The notes: generated by a model from the letters alone, not told the origin. DNA of 64,000 bases from Micromonospora_J zhanjiangensis (GCF_042650605.1 NZ_JBHSBN010000011.1:62001-126000); one strand, 5' to 3'; positions 43,602-52,365 are shown, counted from the first letter of the stretch. Program-made: numbers and translations.

Positions 43602-44747
43602 CTACCGGTCCCGGGTGCCGGCCAGGTCCGCGACCGCCGCCAGGACCTCCACCACCGGTACGTCGGTGACGTACGACTCCCGGTGGTCGCAACTGCCGGT
43701 GCTCGGCCGGTCCGGGTAGACGTCCCCGCCACCGTCGACGCCGCAGACCGGGCAGTTCACCGTCCACGAGCCGATCGGCCGGTGCCGGGCCCGCAACGGT
43801 GTCGCGCAGTTGATCAGATTGCCCACCCAGAAGATGCCCACGGTGGGCGTACCGACCGCCGCCGCGACGTGCACCGGTCCGGTGTCGTTGGAGACCAGCA
43901 CCGCGCAGCCGGCCAGGAACCCGACCAGCCCGCTCAGGGACAGCTCACCGGCGAGCGAGCGGACCGGCAACCGGGCCGCCTCGACCACCCGATCGGCCAA
44001 CGGCCGTTCGTCCGGCGCGCCGGTGACGTAGACGTCGTACCCGTCGGCGACCAGCCGGTCCGCGACCTCGGCGAAGCGTTCGGCGGGCCACCGGCGGCGC
44101 GGATCACTGGCCCCCGGATGCAGCGCGGCCCGCGGCCGGCCCGGCGGGCCGACCACGGCGGCGGCCTCGGCCCGGTCCGCCCCGGTCACCGCGAGCCGCG
44201 GCACCAGGCCCACCGGCGGGGCGCCGACCAGGCCGGCCACCTCCAGGTAGCGGACCACCTCCGGCTGGTAGTAGACGTACCGCAGCCAGCGGTCCAGCGG
44301 CGGCGCGTCCGGCGCCCGCAGCCCGGCGGTGAGCCGGGCGCCGAGCGCGGACACCAGCGGGTTCGAGTTCGCCCCGCCGCCGTGCATCTGCACCGCCAGG
44401 TCGAACCGCTCCCGCCGGGCCGCGGCCAGGAACTCCGCCATCGCCGCCGCCGGGTCCGCGGTCTCGTCCGACCCGGCGGTACGGATACCGGGCGCCGGCG
44501 GCACCACGAGCACCCGGTCGACCGGGCCGGGCCGGTCCCGCAGCAGCCCGACGTGCCAGGGCGCGCCGAGCAGGACCAGTTCGGCGTCCGGATAGGCGGC
44601 CTTCAGTGCGTCCAGGGCCGGCAACGTGAAGATGAAGTCCCCGAGCGCGTTGGCCCGCAGCACGGCGATCCGGCGTACGTCCGGCACCAGCCCCCGGTCA
44701 TCGTCAACGTTCATCGGTCGCGGTTCTCGGTCGTGGTCGTCGGTCAT
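43602..44747 (-). CDS. Glycosyltransferase family 9 (heptosyltransferase-like)
   Basis: This 381-residue GT-B enzyme resembles lipopolysaccharide heptosyltransferases. RRIAVLRANALGDFIFTLPALDALKAAYPDAELVLLG is the N-terminal motif, LHPGASDPRRRWP the linker, and VSNDTGPVHVAAAVGTPTVGIFWVG the donor site. Four Cys residues near the C-terminus (CPVCG then CDH) are unusual and may bind metal. ATG 44747 overlaps the Hsp20 stop by ATGA, so it is coupled to that gene; a second start at 44714 is possible. With the HldE-like enzyme it suggests heptose-type transfer, yet actinomycetes lack LPS. Confidence 0.87.
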   Translation of the reverse strand: MTDDHDREPRPMNVDDDRGLVPDVRRIAVLRANALGDFIFTLPALDALKAAYPDAELVLLGAPWHVGLLRDRPGPVDRVLVVPPAPGIRTAGSDETADPAAAMAEFLAAARRERFDLAVQMHGGGANSNPLVSALGARLTAGLRAPDAPPLDRWLRYVYYQPEVVRYLEVAGLVGAPPVGLVPRLAVTGADRAEAAAVVGPPGRPRAALHPGASDPRRRWPAERFAEVADRLVADGYDVYVTGAPDERPLADRVVEAARLPVRSLAGELSLSGLVGFLAGCAVLVSNDTGPVHVAAAVGTPTVGIFWVGNLINCATPLRARHRPIGSWTVNCPVCGVDGGGDVYPDRPSTGSCDHRESYVTDVPVVEVLAAVADLAGTRDR

Positions 44748-45232
44748 CCCGGCGGTTGCCGCACGGCCGTGGCGCCGAGGTCGGGCCGGGGCGTCGCCGG
44801 GTCCCGGTGCACGCGGGATCCCTGGCCGGCCTGCTCCCGGCCGGCCGCCGGGGCGCCCGGATGCGCCGCCGGACCGGCGCCGGGGAGCCGGTCGTACAGC
44901 CGGCTGCCGACGGTGATGCTGCGCCGCCGACGCGGAACGGACCGGGGCAGGAACACGGTGAGCAGGCCGTGGTCCATCACCGCATCGATCCGGTCGGCGT
45001 CCGCCGCGTCCGGCAGCCTCACCCGGTGTGCGAAGGACCGGTGCCGGGCGCCCGCGCGGGGCAGGCCCTGGTCGGCGTTGACCTCCTCCTCGGAGCGGGC
45101 CCGGATGCACAGCTCACGGTCGTCGAGTTCGACGGCCACCTCCTCGGGCGCCACGCCCGGCAACCGGGCCACCACGGTCCAGCCGTCGCCGATGTCGGTC
45201 AGCTCGACGTCCGGCGGGCCGCCGCCGGTCAA
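44744..45232 (-). CDS. Hsp20/alpha-crystallin small heat-shock protein
   Basis: This 162-residue chaperone has an alpha-crystallin domain (about 8-100). WTVVARLPGVAPEEVAVELDDRELCIRARSEEE is the core sheet, and FAHRVRLPDAADADRIDAVMDHGLLTVFLPR includes the conserved GLLTV strand. A long disordered C-terminal region (about 115-162) is rich in Pro, Ala and Gly. A TTG start at 45232 overlaps the DUF2231 stop (TTGA), and its own stop overlaps the GT9 start. It thus sits inside a three-gene coupled chain, an odd place for a heat-shock gene. Confidence 0.85.
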   Translation of the reverse strand: MTGGGPPDVELTDIGDGWTVVARLPGVAPEEVAVELDDRELCIRARSEEEVNADQGLPRAGARHRSFAHRVRLPDAADADRIDAVMDHGLLTVFLPRSVPRRRRSITVGSRLYDRLPGAGPAAHPGAPAAGREQAGQGSRVHRDPATPRPDLGATAVRQPPG

Positions 45233-45750
45233 CGGGACTCCCGTTGCATCTGGGTGAGCTTGCTGTTGACCGGTCCGCGGGGCCGCAGCGAACTGCTGGC
45301 GTTCAGGTCGGCATCCAGGTCCACCCCCACGCCGAGCCGGTCCACCAGTTCACCACCGAACCAAGCCCCGGCCGCCACGCCGGCCAGGGCGACCACCTCG
45401 ATGGCCAGCACCCCGCCACCGGCGCTGTGCCCGATCGCCGAACCGCGAACGGTCCAGACGCCGGCGAAAAGCAGGATCACCCCGGTATTGATCAACGCGT
45501 GCAGCACGCCGATCCGTTTGGCCCGGGTTCCGGCCGGGATGGCCAGCAGGTCGAAGACGCCGGCCAGCGCGGCCAGCACGCCACCGATCAGGCCGGCCAG
45601 GATGTTGTAGTACGCCAACTGACCGAACAGCGGCGGGCCGCCGAACAGGTCGACCAGGTCGAAGATCACCCCGGCCACGAAGAGCGCCACCGGAAACATC
45701 ACCAGCATCGGGTGCACCGGGTGCCCCAACACCTTGATTCGGCTCTCCAT
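45229..45750 (-). CDS. DUF2231 membrane protein
   Basis: This 173-residue protein has four membrane segments (about 14-35, 43-66, 82-102 and 115-138) and a polar C-terminal tail. MESRIKVLGHPVHPMLVMFPVALFVAG is the DUF2231 signature, with its HPVHPM His pair that may bind heme or a metal. GGAGG precedes ATG 45750. It heads the coupled DUF2231-Hsp20-GT9 operon. Function is unknown. Confidence 0.88.
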   Translation of the reverse strand: MESRIKVLGHPVHPMLVMFPVALFVAGVIFDLVDLFGGPPLFGQLAYYNILAGLIGGVLAALAGVFDLLAIPAGTRAKRIGVLHALINTGVILLFAGVWTVRGSAIGHSAGGGVLAIEVVALAGVAAGAWFGGELVDRLGVGVDLDADLNASSSLRPRGPVNSKLTQMQRESR

Positions 45751-45948
45751 GGTCGCCTCCAGGCCGGGATTCGCGCAGCCCCACCAGTGTGCTGGGCCAA
45801 TTCCGCCCAGGTGACCGGTTTGGCCATATCCCGCCGACCGAGTGGGCCCGCTCCGGCCGGAATTCGCTCCTCCTGCTGCCGCCCCCGTCGTTTGCCGCCC
45901 GCCGCAGGCGGGGATGCGGCGGCAACGCGGGGGACGGGGGGGACGGTC

Positions 45949-46116
45949 ATGCCGGTCACGGTCAAGAAGATCTTCGCCTGGTTGGGCGTGGGATTCCTGT
46001 TCTTCTTCATGGCCTTCCGGCCGGACGGGGCGGCCCAGATCTTCAAGGCGATCGGCGGCGTCCTGATGGCGGTCGCCCAGGGGCTCGGTGACTTTCTCAC
46101 CAGCCTGATGACCTGA
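45949..46116 (+). CDS. Small membrane protein (55 aa)
   Basis: This 55-residue protein, MPVTVKKIFAWLGVGFLFFF and on, has an N-terminal hydrophobic segment (about 8-24) and an amphipathic second helix (about 28-50, AAQIFKAIGGVLMAVAQGLG). It is preceded by a G-rich tract that could serve as ribosome site. Many actinomycetes carry such a short gene; I know no function. It is divergent from the DUF2231 operon. Confidence 0.65.
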   Translation: MPVTVKKIFAWLGVGFLFFFMAFRPDGAAQIFKAIGGVLMAVAQGLGDFLTSLMT

Positions 46117-46221
46117 CGCCAACCATCCCCGACAATCCCCCCGCCCAATACCCGAGACAGTTCTCGCCCTGCCGCTCGGGCCGGGTTCCACCGGCACGAG
46201 CAGCAGAGCGGCGAGGTCACA

Positions 46222-46623
46222 TCAAGCGACAGCAGTCCCTTCGAGCTCGATCATCTGGCCGGGGATCGCCAGTCGGCTGACGCCGAGCATCGTGGTGGTC
46301 GGCGCCACCCCGGCGGCCCCCAGACGCGACGCGAGCAAGCCGTAGTGCGGAAACAGCCCGTCGACGTCCGTGGTGTAGACGTTGAGCCGGACGAGGTTCG
46401 CCAGGGACATGTCGGCCGCGGCGAGGACGCCCTCCAGGTTGTCGATGCTCAGCGACAACTGTGCGGCCATGTCACCTTCGTGCTGCGGCTTACCGTCCTC
46501 GCTCATCGCGGTCTGCCCGGAGCAGTAGAGGGTTCGGGTGTGACCCGAGATGACCTCACCCTGGTTGAACCCCATCTCCACCGACCACGTCCACGGGTTG
46601 ACCGCCGCGCGTTCCACTGCCAC
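46222..46623 (-). CDS. RidA-family protein
   Basis: This 133-residue protein has the trimeric RidA (YjgF/YER057c) fold. Members deaminate reactive enamines or imines or hydrolyse related metabolites. The core includes VISGHTRTLYCSGQTAMSEDGKPQHEGDMAAQLSLSIDNLEGVLAAADMSLANLVRLNVYTTDVDG. The conserved Arg in VRLNVY binds the carboxylate. GTG 46623 has GGAG five bases upstream. It is divergent from the WYL regulator across a perfect inverted repeat, so that regulator probably controls it. Confidence 0.9.
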   Translation of the reverse strand: MAVERAAVNPWTWSVEMGFNQGEVISGHTRTLYCSGQTAMSEDGKPQHEGDMAAQLSLSIDNLEGVLAAADMSLANLVRLNVYTTDVDGLFPHYGLLASRLGAAGVAPTTTMLGVSRLAIPGQMIELEGTAVA

Positions 46624-46691
46624 GTCTGCTCCATTCGGTTCATTGACGGTGCGCACGTCATCACTGACGCCGCGTCGAGGAGCCTGCCAAC

Positions 46692-46718
46692 AAAACACGA
46701 CATCTCTTGTCGTGTTTT
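46692..46718. promoter_or_regulatory. Perfect inverted-repeat operator between ridA-like and WYL genes
   Basis: Bases 46692-46702 and 46708-46718 are perfect 11-base inverted repeats around a 5-base centre. The element lies 16 bases before the WYL gene start and 69 bases before the RidA start, in an AT-rich gap with a TAAAAT box at 46722-46727. It could also form a hairpin in RNA. Confidence 0.75.
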
Positions 46719-46733
46719 CGATAAAATTCCTGA

Positions 46734-47705
46734 ATGCGCGCCGAACGATTGATGTCGATGGTCCTGCTGCTGCGCCAGCGCGGCCGGCTGACCGCGGACG
46801 CCCTGGCCCGAGAGCTCGAGGTGTCCACCCGCACCGTCCTGCGCGACATCGAGGCGCTCTCCGCGTCCGGCATTCCCGTCTACGCCGAACGGGGTCGGCA
46901 CGGCGGTTTCGCGTTGCTGCCCGGCTTCCGCACCGAACTCACCGGCCTGAACCACGACGAGGTCCTCGCCCTGCTGACCGCCGGGCCGGGGCGCGGAGAG
47001 CAGGTGTTCGGCCTCGGGCCGGCGCTCGCCTCGGCCATGCGCAAGGTGGTCGACGCAATGCCTGAGAACCACCGGGCCACCGCAAGCGACGCGGCCCGGC
47101 GATTTCTCGTCGAACCGGAGACCGACCTGCTCTCACGCCGGCCGGTCATCGAGGACGTCCCGGAAACGACGATGATCGTCGTCCGGCGCGCGGTGCTCGC
47201 CGGACACCAACTACGCATTCACTACGCCGCCACAGGCCAACTCCCACGGTGGCGCACCGTGCATCCGATCGGCCTGGTCACCGTACGCGACCGGGCCTAT
47301 CTGCTGGCCACGAGATGCGGCGAGGAACGCACCTACCGGCTGTCGCGGATGCTTGCCGCCGAGGAGCTCCCCGAACCCGCCGAACGACCGAGCGAGGTCG
47401 ATCTCGACCGGGCCTGGCGGGAACGCTGCGCGCAGTTCCTGTCCGACGGCCACATCGCCGCGCTGGTGCGGGTGAGCCCCGCGCGGCGAGAAGACCTGCT
47501 GAGTGCCGCGGTGGCGGTCCGCGCCGAGGAGTCCGACGCAGACGGCTGGCTGCGACTGGAAGTGACCTTCCAGGATCTACGACATGCCGAGTGGGCGCTG
47601 TGGCAGCTCGGCATGGGCGCGGAAGCCCTGGCTCCGGACGAGTTGCGCGCCGCCCTGCACGACCGGGCCACCGCGTTCGCCGCCCGCTACGAGACGGTTC
47701 CCTGA
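46734..47705 (+). CDS. WYL-domain transcriptional regulator (YafY type)
   Basis: This 323-residue protein has an N-terminal DeoR-like helix-turn-helix (1-60: LTADALARELEVSTRTVLRDIEALSASGIPVYAERGRHGGFAL) and a WYL domain (about 150-235: RIHYAATGQLPRWRTVHPIGLVTVRDRAYLLATRCGEERTYRLSRM). In the WYL strand the W and L residues are partly replaced. A C-terminal WCX-like region (about 245-323) follows. WYL domains sense nucleic acids or small ligands. The palindrome directly before it suggests autoregulation and control of the divergent RidA gene. Confidence 0.9.
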   Translation: MRAERLMSMVLLLRQRGRLTADALARELEVSTRTVLRDIEALSASGIPVYAERGRHGGFALLPGFRTELTGLNHDEVLALLTAGPGRGEQVFGLGPALASAMRKVVDAMPENHRATASDAARRFLVEPETDLLSRRPVIEDVPETTMIVVRRAVLAGHQLRIHYAATGQLPRWRTVHPIGLVTVRDRAYLLATRCGEERTYRLSRMLAAEELPEPAERPSEVDLDRAWRERCAQFLSDGHIAALVRVSPARREDLLSAAVAVRAEESDADGWLRLEVTFQDLRHAEWALWQLGMGAEALAPDELRAALHDRATAFAARYETVP

Positions 47706-47767
47706 ACGTCTGTCGCCATCAGCGGACACCTGGCGCGCACCGGCCACCGCCCGCCCGTCCGGACGGT

Positions 47768-48034
47768 CTACGCGCACGAGACGCAGCAGCGAGCGAACGG
47801 TCGTACGGCGAGCCGCTCCTCGGCGATCGGCTGCCGGCACCGCTCACAGACGCCGTAGGTCGCCGCGTCCATTCGACGCAGCGCGTCGTCCAACTCGGCG
47901 ATCCGCTCCCGCGTGGCGGCGCGGTCGCGGCTACACGTACTGCTGAACCGGTCGCCGTGGGCCGCCCAACGGGTGGCGGCCCACGACGGACCGCGTGCGA
48001 CCCACTCGGACTGCCGGGACGCGTGCCCGGTCAG
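47768..48034 (-). CDS. DksA/TraR-type zinc-finger protein, start unclear
   Basis: The C-terminal half is clear: ERIAELDDALRRMDAATYGVCERCRQPIAEERLAVRPFARCCVSC carries the four-Cys zinc finger CxxC-x17-CxxC of DksA/TraR proteins. The N-terminal coiled coil is short. No ATG, GTG or TTG lies in frame upstream of the finger before the methyltransferase gene; a CTG at 48034, overlapping that gene's stop (CTGA), is the only coupling start I can see. It may be a truncated gene. Family members modulate RNA polymerase. Confidence 0.55.
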   Translation of the reverse strand: MTGHASRQSEWVARGPSWAATRWAAHGDRFSSTCSRDRAATRERIAELDDALRRMDAATYGVCERCRQPIAEERLAVRPFARCCVSCA

Positions 48035-48957
48035 CCGGCCGCCACCGCGGTCGCGACGCGGTTCCAACCGTCGCGGTAGCGGGGGCCATCGGCGGTCGGG
48101 TAACGAGCGGCCAACTCGCCCAGGCCGACGTCGTCGTTGACGGTCAGCCCGTGCCGGGACAGTGTCGCGGCGATCGTGTCGGGCGTGAAGGCGCTGTGCA
48201 GGGGCTCCCCCCGCCGGGCGACCATCCGCTCGACCCGGCGGGCTCCCGAGTGGCCGGCCGCGCGGTCCAGCGCGTCGGCTTCGACATAGTCGAGCACCAG
48301 CGAACTGCCTCGCGCGGTGACCCCGCGCAACTCGGCGAGGGTGGTCTCTAACGCCTCCGGCGTCAGGTACGGCACCACCCCGAGCCACAGGAACAGCGCC
48401 GGTGCTCCCGGGTCGAAGTCGTGCTCCCGCAGTCGCGCGCCGACGTCGTCGACACCGAAGTTGCACGGAACGTACGTCGGCCCGCCGGCCTCGTCCACGA
48501 TGGTCGACCCGTGCGGCCCGCCTGGCGTACGCCCCGACCCGGTCGGGCCTGCCGTCGCCCGGAGGCGGTCGCGTTTGGCCTGCTGCGTCGTCGGCACGTC
48601 CACCTCGAAGAACCGGGCGGCCCCGGGCAGGCGGTGCGCCGTGGTGTCGAAGCCGGCGCCCAGCAGCACCACCTGACGCACGCCGGCACGGGCCGTCGAG
48701 CGGATCGCGTCGTCGGCGTACCGCGCCCGCAGGACGACGTGCCCGTGCAGGCCGGGACACCAGCGGTCGAACAGGCTCACCGCCAGGCGGGCGGCGAACG
48801 CTGACCGGGCGGGCACCAGGTACGCGGGCCGCCGCACGAAGTGTCGAGCCATCGGATCGACCAGCAGTCGCCGGCCCTCCGGCAACAGCGACTCGGCGGC
48901 CCGCATGGTCGCGGTCGCCTCTGCCGTGTCACTGTGATTGTGCGTGAGCCGCGACAT
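48031..48957 (-). CDS. SAM-dependent methyltransferase, TIGR00027 (Ppm/Tcmp-like) family
   Basis: This 308-residue enzyme has the leucine-carboxyl-methyltransferase-like fold: ARYADDAIRSTARAGVRQVVLLGAGFDTTAHRLPGAARFFEVDVP at about 85-130 holds SAM-binding motif I (GAGFDT) and the acidic ribose contact EVD. FLWLGVVPYLTPEALETTLAEL near 215-235 is the next signature. The family is expanded in actinomycetes, with O-methyltransferase roles for polyketides suspected. ATG 48957 has GGAAGGA six bases upstream. The DksA-like fragment is coupled downstream. Confidence 0.88.
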   Translation of the reverse strand: MSRLTHNHSDTAEATATMRAAESLLPEGRRLLVDPMARHFVRRPAYLVPARSAFAARLAVSLFDRWCPGLHGHVVLRARYADDAIRSTARAGVRQVVLLGAGFDTTAHRLPGAARFFEVDVPTTQQAKRDRLRATAGPTGSGRTPGGPHGSTIVDEAGGPTYVPCNFGVDDVGARLREHDFDPGAPALFLWLGVVPYLTPEALETTLAELRGVTARGSSLVLDYVEADALDRAAGHSGARRVERMVARRGEPLHSAFTPDTIAATLSRHGLTVNDDVGLGELAARYPTADGPRYRDGWNRVATAVAAG

Positions 48958-49138
48958 CTCGATCCTTCCCGCGCGATACCCGACGATGTCACCCTGCTGA
49001 TCGAGCGCGGGCAGCGTACCGCGCGAAAGGGCCGGAATCAGGCACGGCCCCGAGGTCTTCCGAGCCGTGACACGCCGAGCAACGGCGGTCGCGCCGGTCG
49101 ACGCCGGACTGCGCCCCGGCATGGTTATTGTTTCGCCC

Positions 49139-51571
49139 ATGTTGAAACGTGGGTATGTCCTGCCGCCGGAGCACCTTTATCCGCCGGATGAGTGGCGCAT
49201 CGTCGAGACACGCTACTCCGACGAGTACGTGTCCCGCGCTGAGACGGTCTTCGCCCTGGGCAACGGGTTCCTGGGGGTGCGCGGCACCTTCGAGGAGGGC
49301 CGCCCCGCCCGGTCGCCCGGCACCTACGTCAACGGCTTCCACGAGACATGGCCGATCGTCCATGCCGAGGAGGCGCACGGCCTCGCGCGGGTCGGTCAGA
49401 CGATCATCAACGTGCCGGACAGCACGATCTTCAAGTTGTACGTCGACGACGAACCGTTGTTCCTCGCCACGGCGCGGATGCAGGACTACCGGCGGGTCCT
49501 GGACATGCAGGCCGGCACCCTGACGAGGGAGTTCGTCTGGGCGCTGGCCAGCGGCAAGCGCGTGCGGGTCCGCTCGTCCCGGCTCGTCTCGTTCGAGCAC
49601 CGGCACCTAGTCGCGATGACCTACGAGGTCACCGTGCTCGACCACGGTGCGCCGGTGACGATCTCGTCGCAGGTGGTCAACCGCCAGGACAGCCGGCCCG
49701 TGGACGAGATTCCCGAGCAGCGGCCCAGCGACCCACGGCTGGCCAAGGTGCTGCCCGAACGGGTGCTCAACGCCCAGGTCATCGAGCAGGCGGACGGCCG
49801 AATCCTGCTCGGCTATCGCACCACCAACAGCAACATGACCCTGGCGGTAGGCGTGGATCACGTCGTCGACGCGGACTGCCCGTTCCAGGTCGAGGCCTCC
49901 GTCGATGATGACGGCGGGGAAATCCTGATCACCGCGGACGCGCCGCCGGGGGTACCGATCCGGATCACCAAATTCGCGACGTACCAGGGTTCCCGGTCCA
50001 TCCCGGCGCGCGAGCTGGTCGACCGTAACCGCCGGACTCTCGACCGGGCCCTGCGGGTCGGGTTCGACGCCCTCGTGCGGCAGCAGCGCGAACAGCTCGA
50101 CCAGTTCTGGGACCGGGCCGACGTCCGGGTGGAGAGCCGCAGCGACCAGGTGCGTCGCCAGCAGGCCATCCGCTGGAACCTGTTCCAGGTGGCGCAGGCG
50201 TCGTGGCGGGCCGAGAACGCCGGCATCTCCGCCAAGGGGCTGTCCGGCCACGCCTACGACGGGCACTACTTCTGGGACACCGAGATCTACGTGTTGCCGT
50301 TCCTGTCGTACACCCAGCCCAAGATCGCGGCCAACCTGTTGCGCCACCGGCACAGCATGCTGGACCGGGCCCGGGAGCGGGCGGCGGTGATGAGCCAGAA
50401 GGGCGCCCTGTTCCCGTGGCGCACCCTCACCGGCCAGGAGGCATCGGCCAACTTCCAGGCGGGCACGGCTCAGTACCACATCAACGCCGACATCGCGTAC
50501 GCGCTACGGCGCTACAGCAACGTGCAGGGCGACCTTGACCTGATCGGCGAGGTCGGGGCGGAGATCCTGGTCGAGACCGCCCGGCTCTGGGAGGACCTCG
50601 GGTTCTACGGCGCGGATGGCAAGTTCCACATCCATGGGGTGACCGGACCGGACGAGTACACCACCGTGGTCAACGACAACACCTACACCAACCTGATGGC
50701 CAGGCTCAACCTCAGCTACGCCGCCAGCAGCGTGCGGCGTTTGCAGCAGGAGCAGCCCGACACCTACATCGCGCTCGCGCACGAGGTCGGGTTGGGCCCG
50801 GACGAGGTCGAGTCGTGGGAGCGGGCGGCGGCCGCGATGCACGTTCCCTACGACCCGGAGCGCGGCATCCACCCGCAGGACGACACGTTCCTCAAGCGCG
50901 AGGTCTGGGACCTGGAAAACACGCCGCGGGAGAAGTTCCCGCTGCTGCTGCACTTCCACCCATTGGTGATCTACCGGTACCAGGTGATCAAGCAGGCCGA
51001 CATCGTGCTCGCCATGTTCCTGCTCGGCAACGAGTTCTCGCAGGAGCAGAAGCAGCGCAACTACGAGTACTACGACGCGCTGACCACGGGCGACTCGTCG
51101 CTGTCGGCGTGTGTGCAGAGCATCCTGGCCGCCGAGATCGGCAACGAGCGGCACGCCCTGAAGTACTTCAACTACGCGCTGCTGATGGACCTTGCCGACA
51201 TCGCCGGGAACACCTCGGACGGGGTTCACATCGCGTCGTCCGCCGGCGTCTGGTCCTCGCTGGTCTTCGGCTTCGGTGGAGTACGCGACTTCGACGGGGA
51301 TCTGTCCTTCGAACCCGCCCTCCCTCGCCTGTGGGACAGCCTGTCGTTCTCGCTGCGGTTCCGGCACCGGCAGGTCAGGGTCCAGCTCACCCGAGACGAG
51401 GAGCGTTATCTCATCGACGAGGGCGAACCGCTGGAGATCACCGTTCGGGGTAAGCAGCATCTGCTGAGCCCGGGGACCCCGTTGGTCATCCGGCAGGTCC
51501 CGCGCCCACGGCTTCGGCAGGCCGGCGCACGCCACAGCGAGGTTGCCGAGGTCGCCGAGCAATCCGCGTGA
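49139..51571 (+). CDS. Glycoside hydrolase family 65 phosphorylase
   Basis: This 810-residue enzyme resembles maltose, trehalose or kojibiose phosphorylases, which split alpha-glucosides with phosphate to beta-glucose 1-phosphate. It has an N-terminal beta-sandwich (to about 270), then the (alpha/alpha)6 barrel. The general acid is E506 in GVTGPDEY, followed by NDNTYTNLMA. Phosphate-site segments are KQADIVLAMFLL and NTSDGVHIASSAGVWSSLVFGFGG. Substrate cannot be decided from sequence alone. ATG 49139 gives the standard start; ATG 49121 is possible. No beta-phosphoglucomutase is adjacent. Confidence 0.9.
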   Translation: MLKRGYVLPPEHLYPPDEWRIVETRYSDEYVSRAETVFALGNGFLGVRGTFEEGRPARSPGTYVNGFHETWPIVHAEEAHGLARVGQTIINVPDSTIFKLYVDDEPLFLATARMQDYRRVLDMQAGTLTREFVWALASGKRVRVRSSRLVSFEHRHLVAMTYEVTVLDHGAPVTISSQVVNRQDSRPVDEIPEQRPSDPRLAKVLPERVLNAQVIEQADGRILLGYRTTNSNMTLAVGVDHVVDADCPFQVEASVDDDGGEILITADAPPGVPIRITKFATYQGSRSIPARELVDRNRRTLDRALRVGFDALVRQQREQLDQFWDRADVRVESRSDQVRRQQAIRWNLFQVAQASWRAENAGISAKGLSGHAYDGHYFWDTEIYVLPFLSYTQPKIAANLLRHRHSMLDRARERAAVMSQKGALFPWRTLTGQEASANFQAGTAQYHINADIAYALRRYSNVQGDLDLIGEVGAEILVETARLWEDLGFYGADGKFHIHGVTGPDEYTTVVNDNTYTNLMARLNLSYAASSVRRLQQEQPDTYIALAHEVGLGPDEVESWERAAAAMHVPYDPERGIHPQDDTFLKREVWDLENTPREKFPLLLHFHPLVIYRYQVIKQADIVLAMFLLGNEFSQEQKQRNYEYYDALTTGDSSLSACVQSILAAEIGNERHALKYFNYALLMDLADIAGNTSDGVHIASSAGVWSSLVFGFGGVRDFDGDLSFEPALPRLWDSLSFSLRFRHRQVRVQLTRDEERYLIDEGEPLEITVRGKQHLLSPGTPLVIRQVPRPRLRQAGARHSEVAEVAEQSA

Positions 51572-51655
51572 GGCTCGCCAGCGCCGTCGCAAAAGTTCGT
51601 CAGGATGCTGGACGGAAGCAGGTCACCGCCCAGGCGACACATCGCTGAGATGGAA

Positions 51656-51683
51656 CCCTGACCAGCTCTCATGCTGGTCAGGG
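51656..51683. terminator. Hairpin terminator between GH65 gene and first att copy
   Basis: Bases 51656-51666 and 51673-51683 form a perfect 11-bp stem with a 6-base loop. On the plus strand it is followed by cctttcc and could end the GH65 message; on the minus strand it lies directly after the tRNA-Thr 3' half, the place of a tRNA terminator. Confidence 0.7.
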
Positions 51684-51692
51684 CCTTTCCTT

Positions 51693-51735
51693 GAGCCGCC
51701 TGACGGAATCGAACCGTCGACCTACGCATTACGAG
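51693..51735 (-). other. Attachment-site copy 1: 3' half of a tRNA-Thr(CGT) gene
   Basis: Read on the minus strand, this 43-base element starts at the anticodon loop CTCGTAA (anticodon CGT, Thr) and continues through the T arm (GACGG, loop TTCGATT, CCGTC) and acceptor end AGGCGGC plus discriminator base. Bases after 51735 do not match a tRNA 5' half, so it is an integration remnant. It is identical to 52893-52935. Confidence 0.88.
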
Positions 51736-51819
51736 ATCGAGCGGAGCCCCAATCGGTTTGTGCCTAGAGCCCTTTGCTCGCTGGTGTTGCTGCCGGCGCT
51801 ATGCGCGATACTTCCCGTC

Positions 51820-52365
51820 ATGATTCGCCATGGCCTTGTGGAGTTCAGGCAGATCTCCGACCCGTCCGAGATCAGTGCCCGCCAGACACGCGAGCTGGTC
51901 GAGTGCTGGATCACGGTGGCGAACACCGGCGGTGCAGTGGGTTTCGCGTTCCCACCCGTCGGATTGGAACAGGTCGCTCCCGTGGCCGAGCGCCTCATCG
52001 CCGACCTGGACCCTCAGCGCAGCAGGCTCCTGCTGGCGATGGTCGACGGGGCGCTGGCGGGTTGGCTGAACCTATCCCGTCACGTGGATCCACTCGTGGC
52101 TCACTGGGGCACCGTCAACCGTGTCCAAACACATCCCGGCTACCGAGGGCGCGGGATCGGCGCAGAGATGATGCATCGGGTTCGGCAGATCGGCCGTGAC
52201 GAGATGGGGCTTGAACAGCTGCGCCTTTACGCGCGAGGCGGAGTCGGCCTAGAAGACTTCTACGGTCGACTTGGCTGGAAAGAAATCGGCCGGTGGCCCG
52301 GAGCGCTGCGGTTTGGCGCGGGCGATGACCGAGACGAGATCCTTATGGTCCTCGCCCCGCTGTGA
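51820..52365 (+). CDS. GNAT-family N-acetyltransferase
   Basis: This 181-residue protein has the GNAT fold. VQTHPGYRGRGIGAEMMHR contains the acetyl-CoA pyrophosphate motif R109-G-R-G-I-G114, and a preceding strand LLLAMVDGALAGWLNL and a late strand with LEDFYGRLGWKEIGRWPG are typical. ATG 51820 sits just after a GATACT box and may be leaderless. It lies between the two tRNA-Thr att copies, and so is cargo of a small integrated segment. Substrate unknown; detoxification or resistance is a common role for such cargo. Confidence 0.9.
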   Translation: MIRHGLVEFRQISDPSEISARQTRELVECWITVANTGGAVGFAFPPVGLEQVAPVAERLIADLDPQRSRLLLAMVDGALAGWLNLSRHVDPLVAHWGTVNRVQTHPGYRGRGIGAEMMHRVRQIGRDEMGLEQLRLYARGGVGLEDFYGRLGWKEIGRWPGALRFGAGDDRDEILMVLAPL

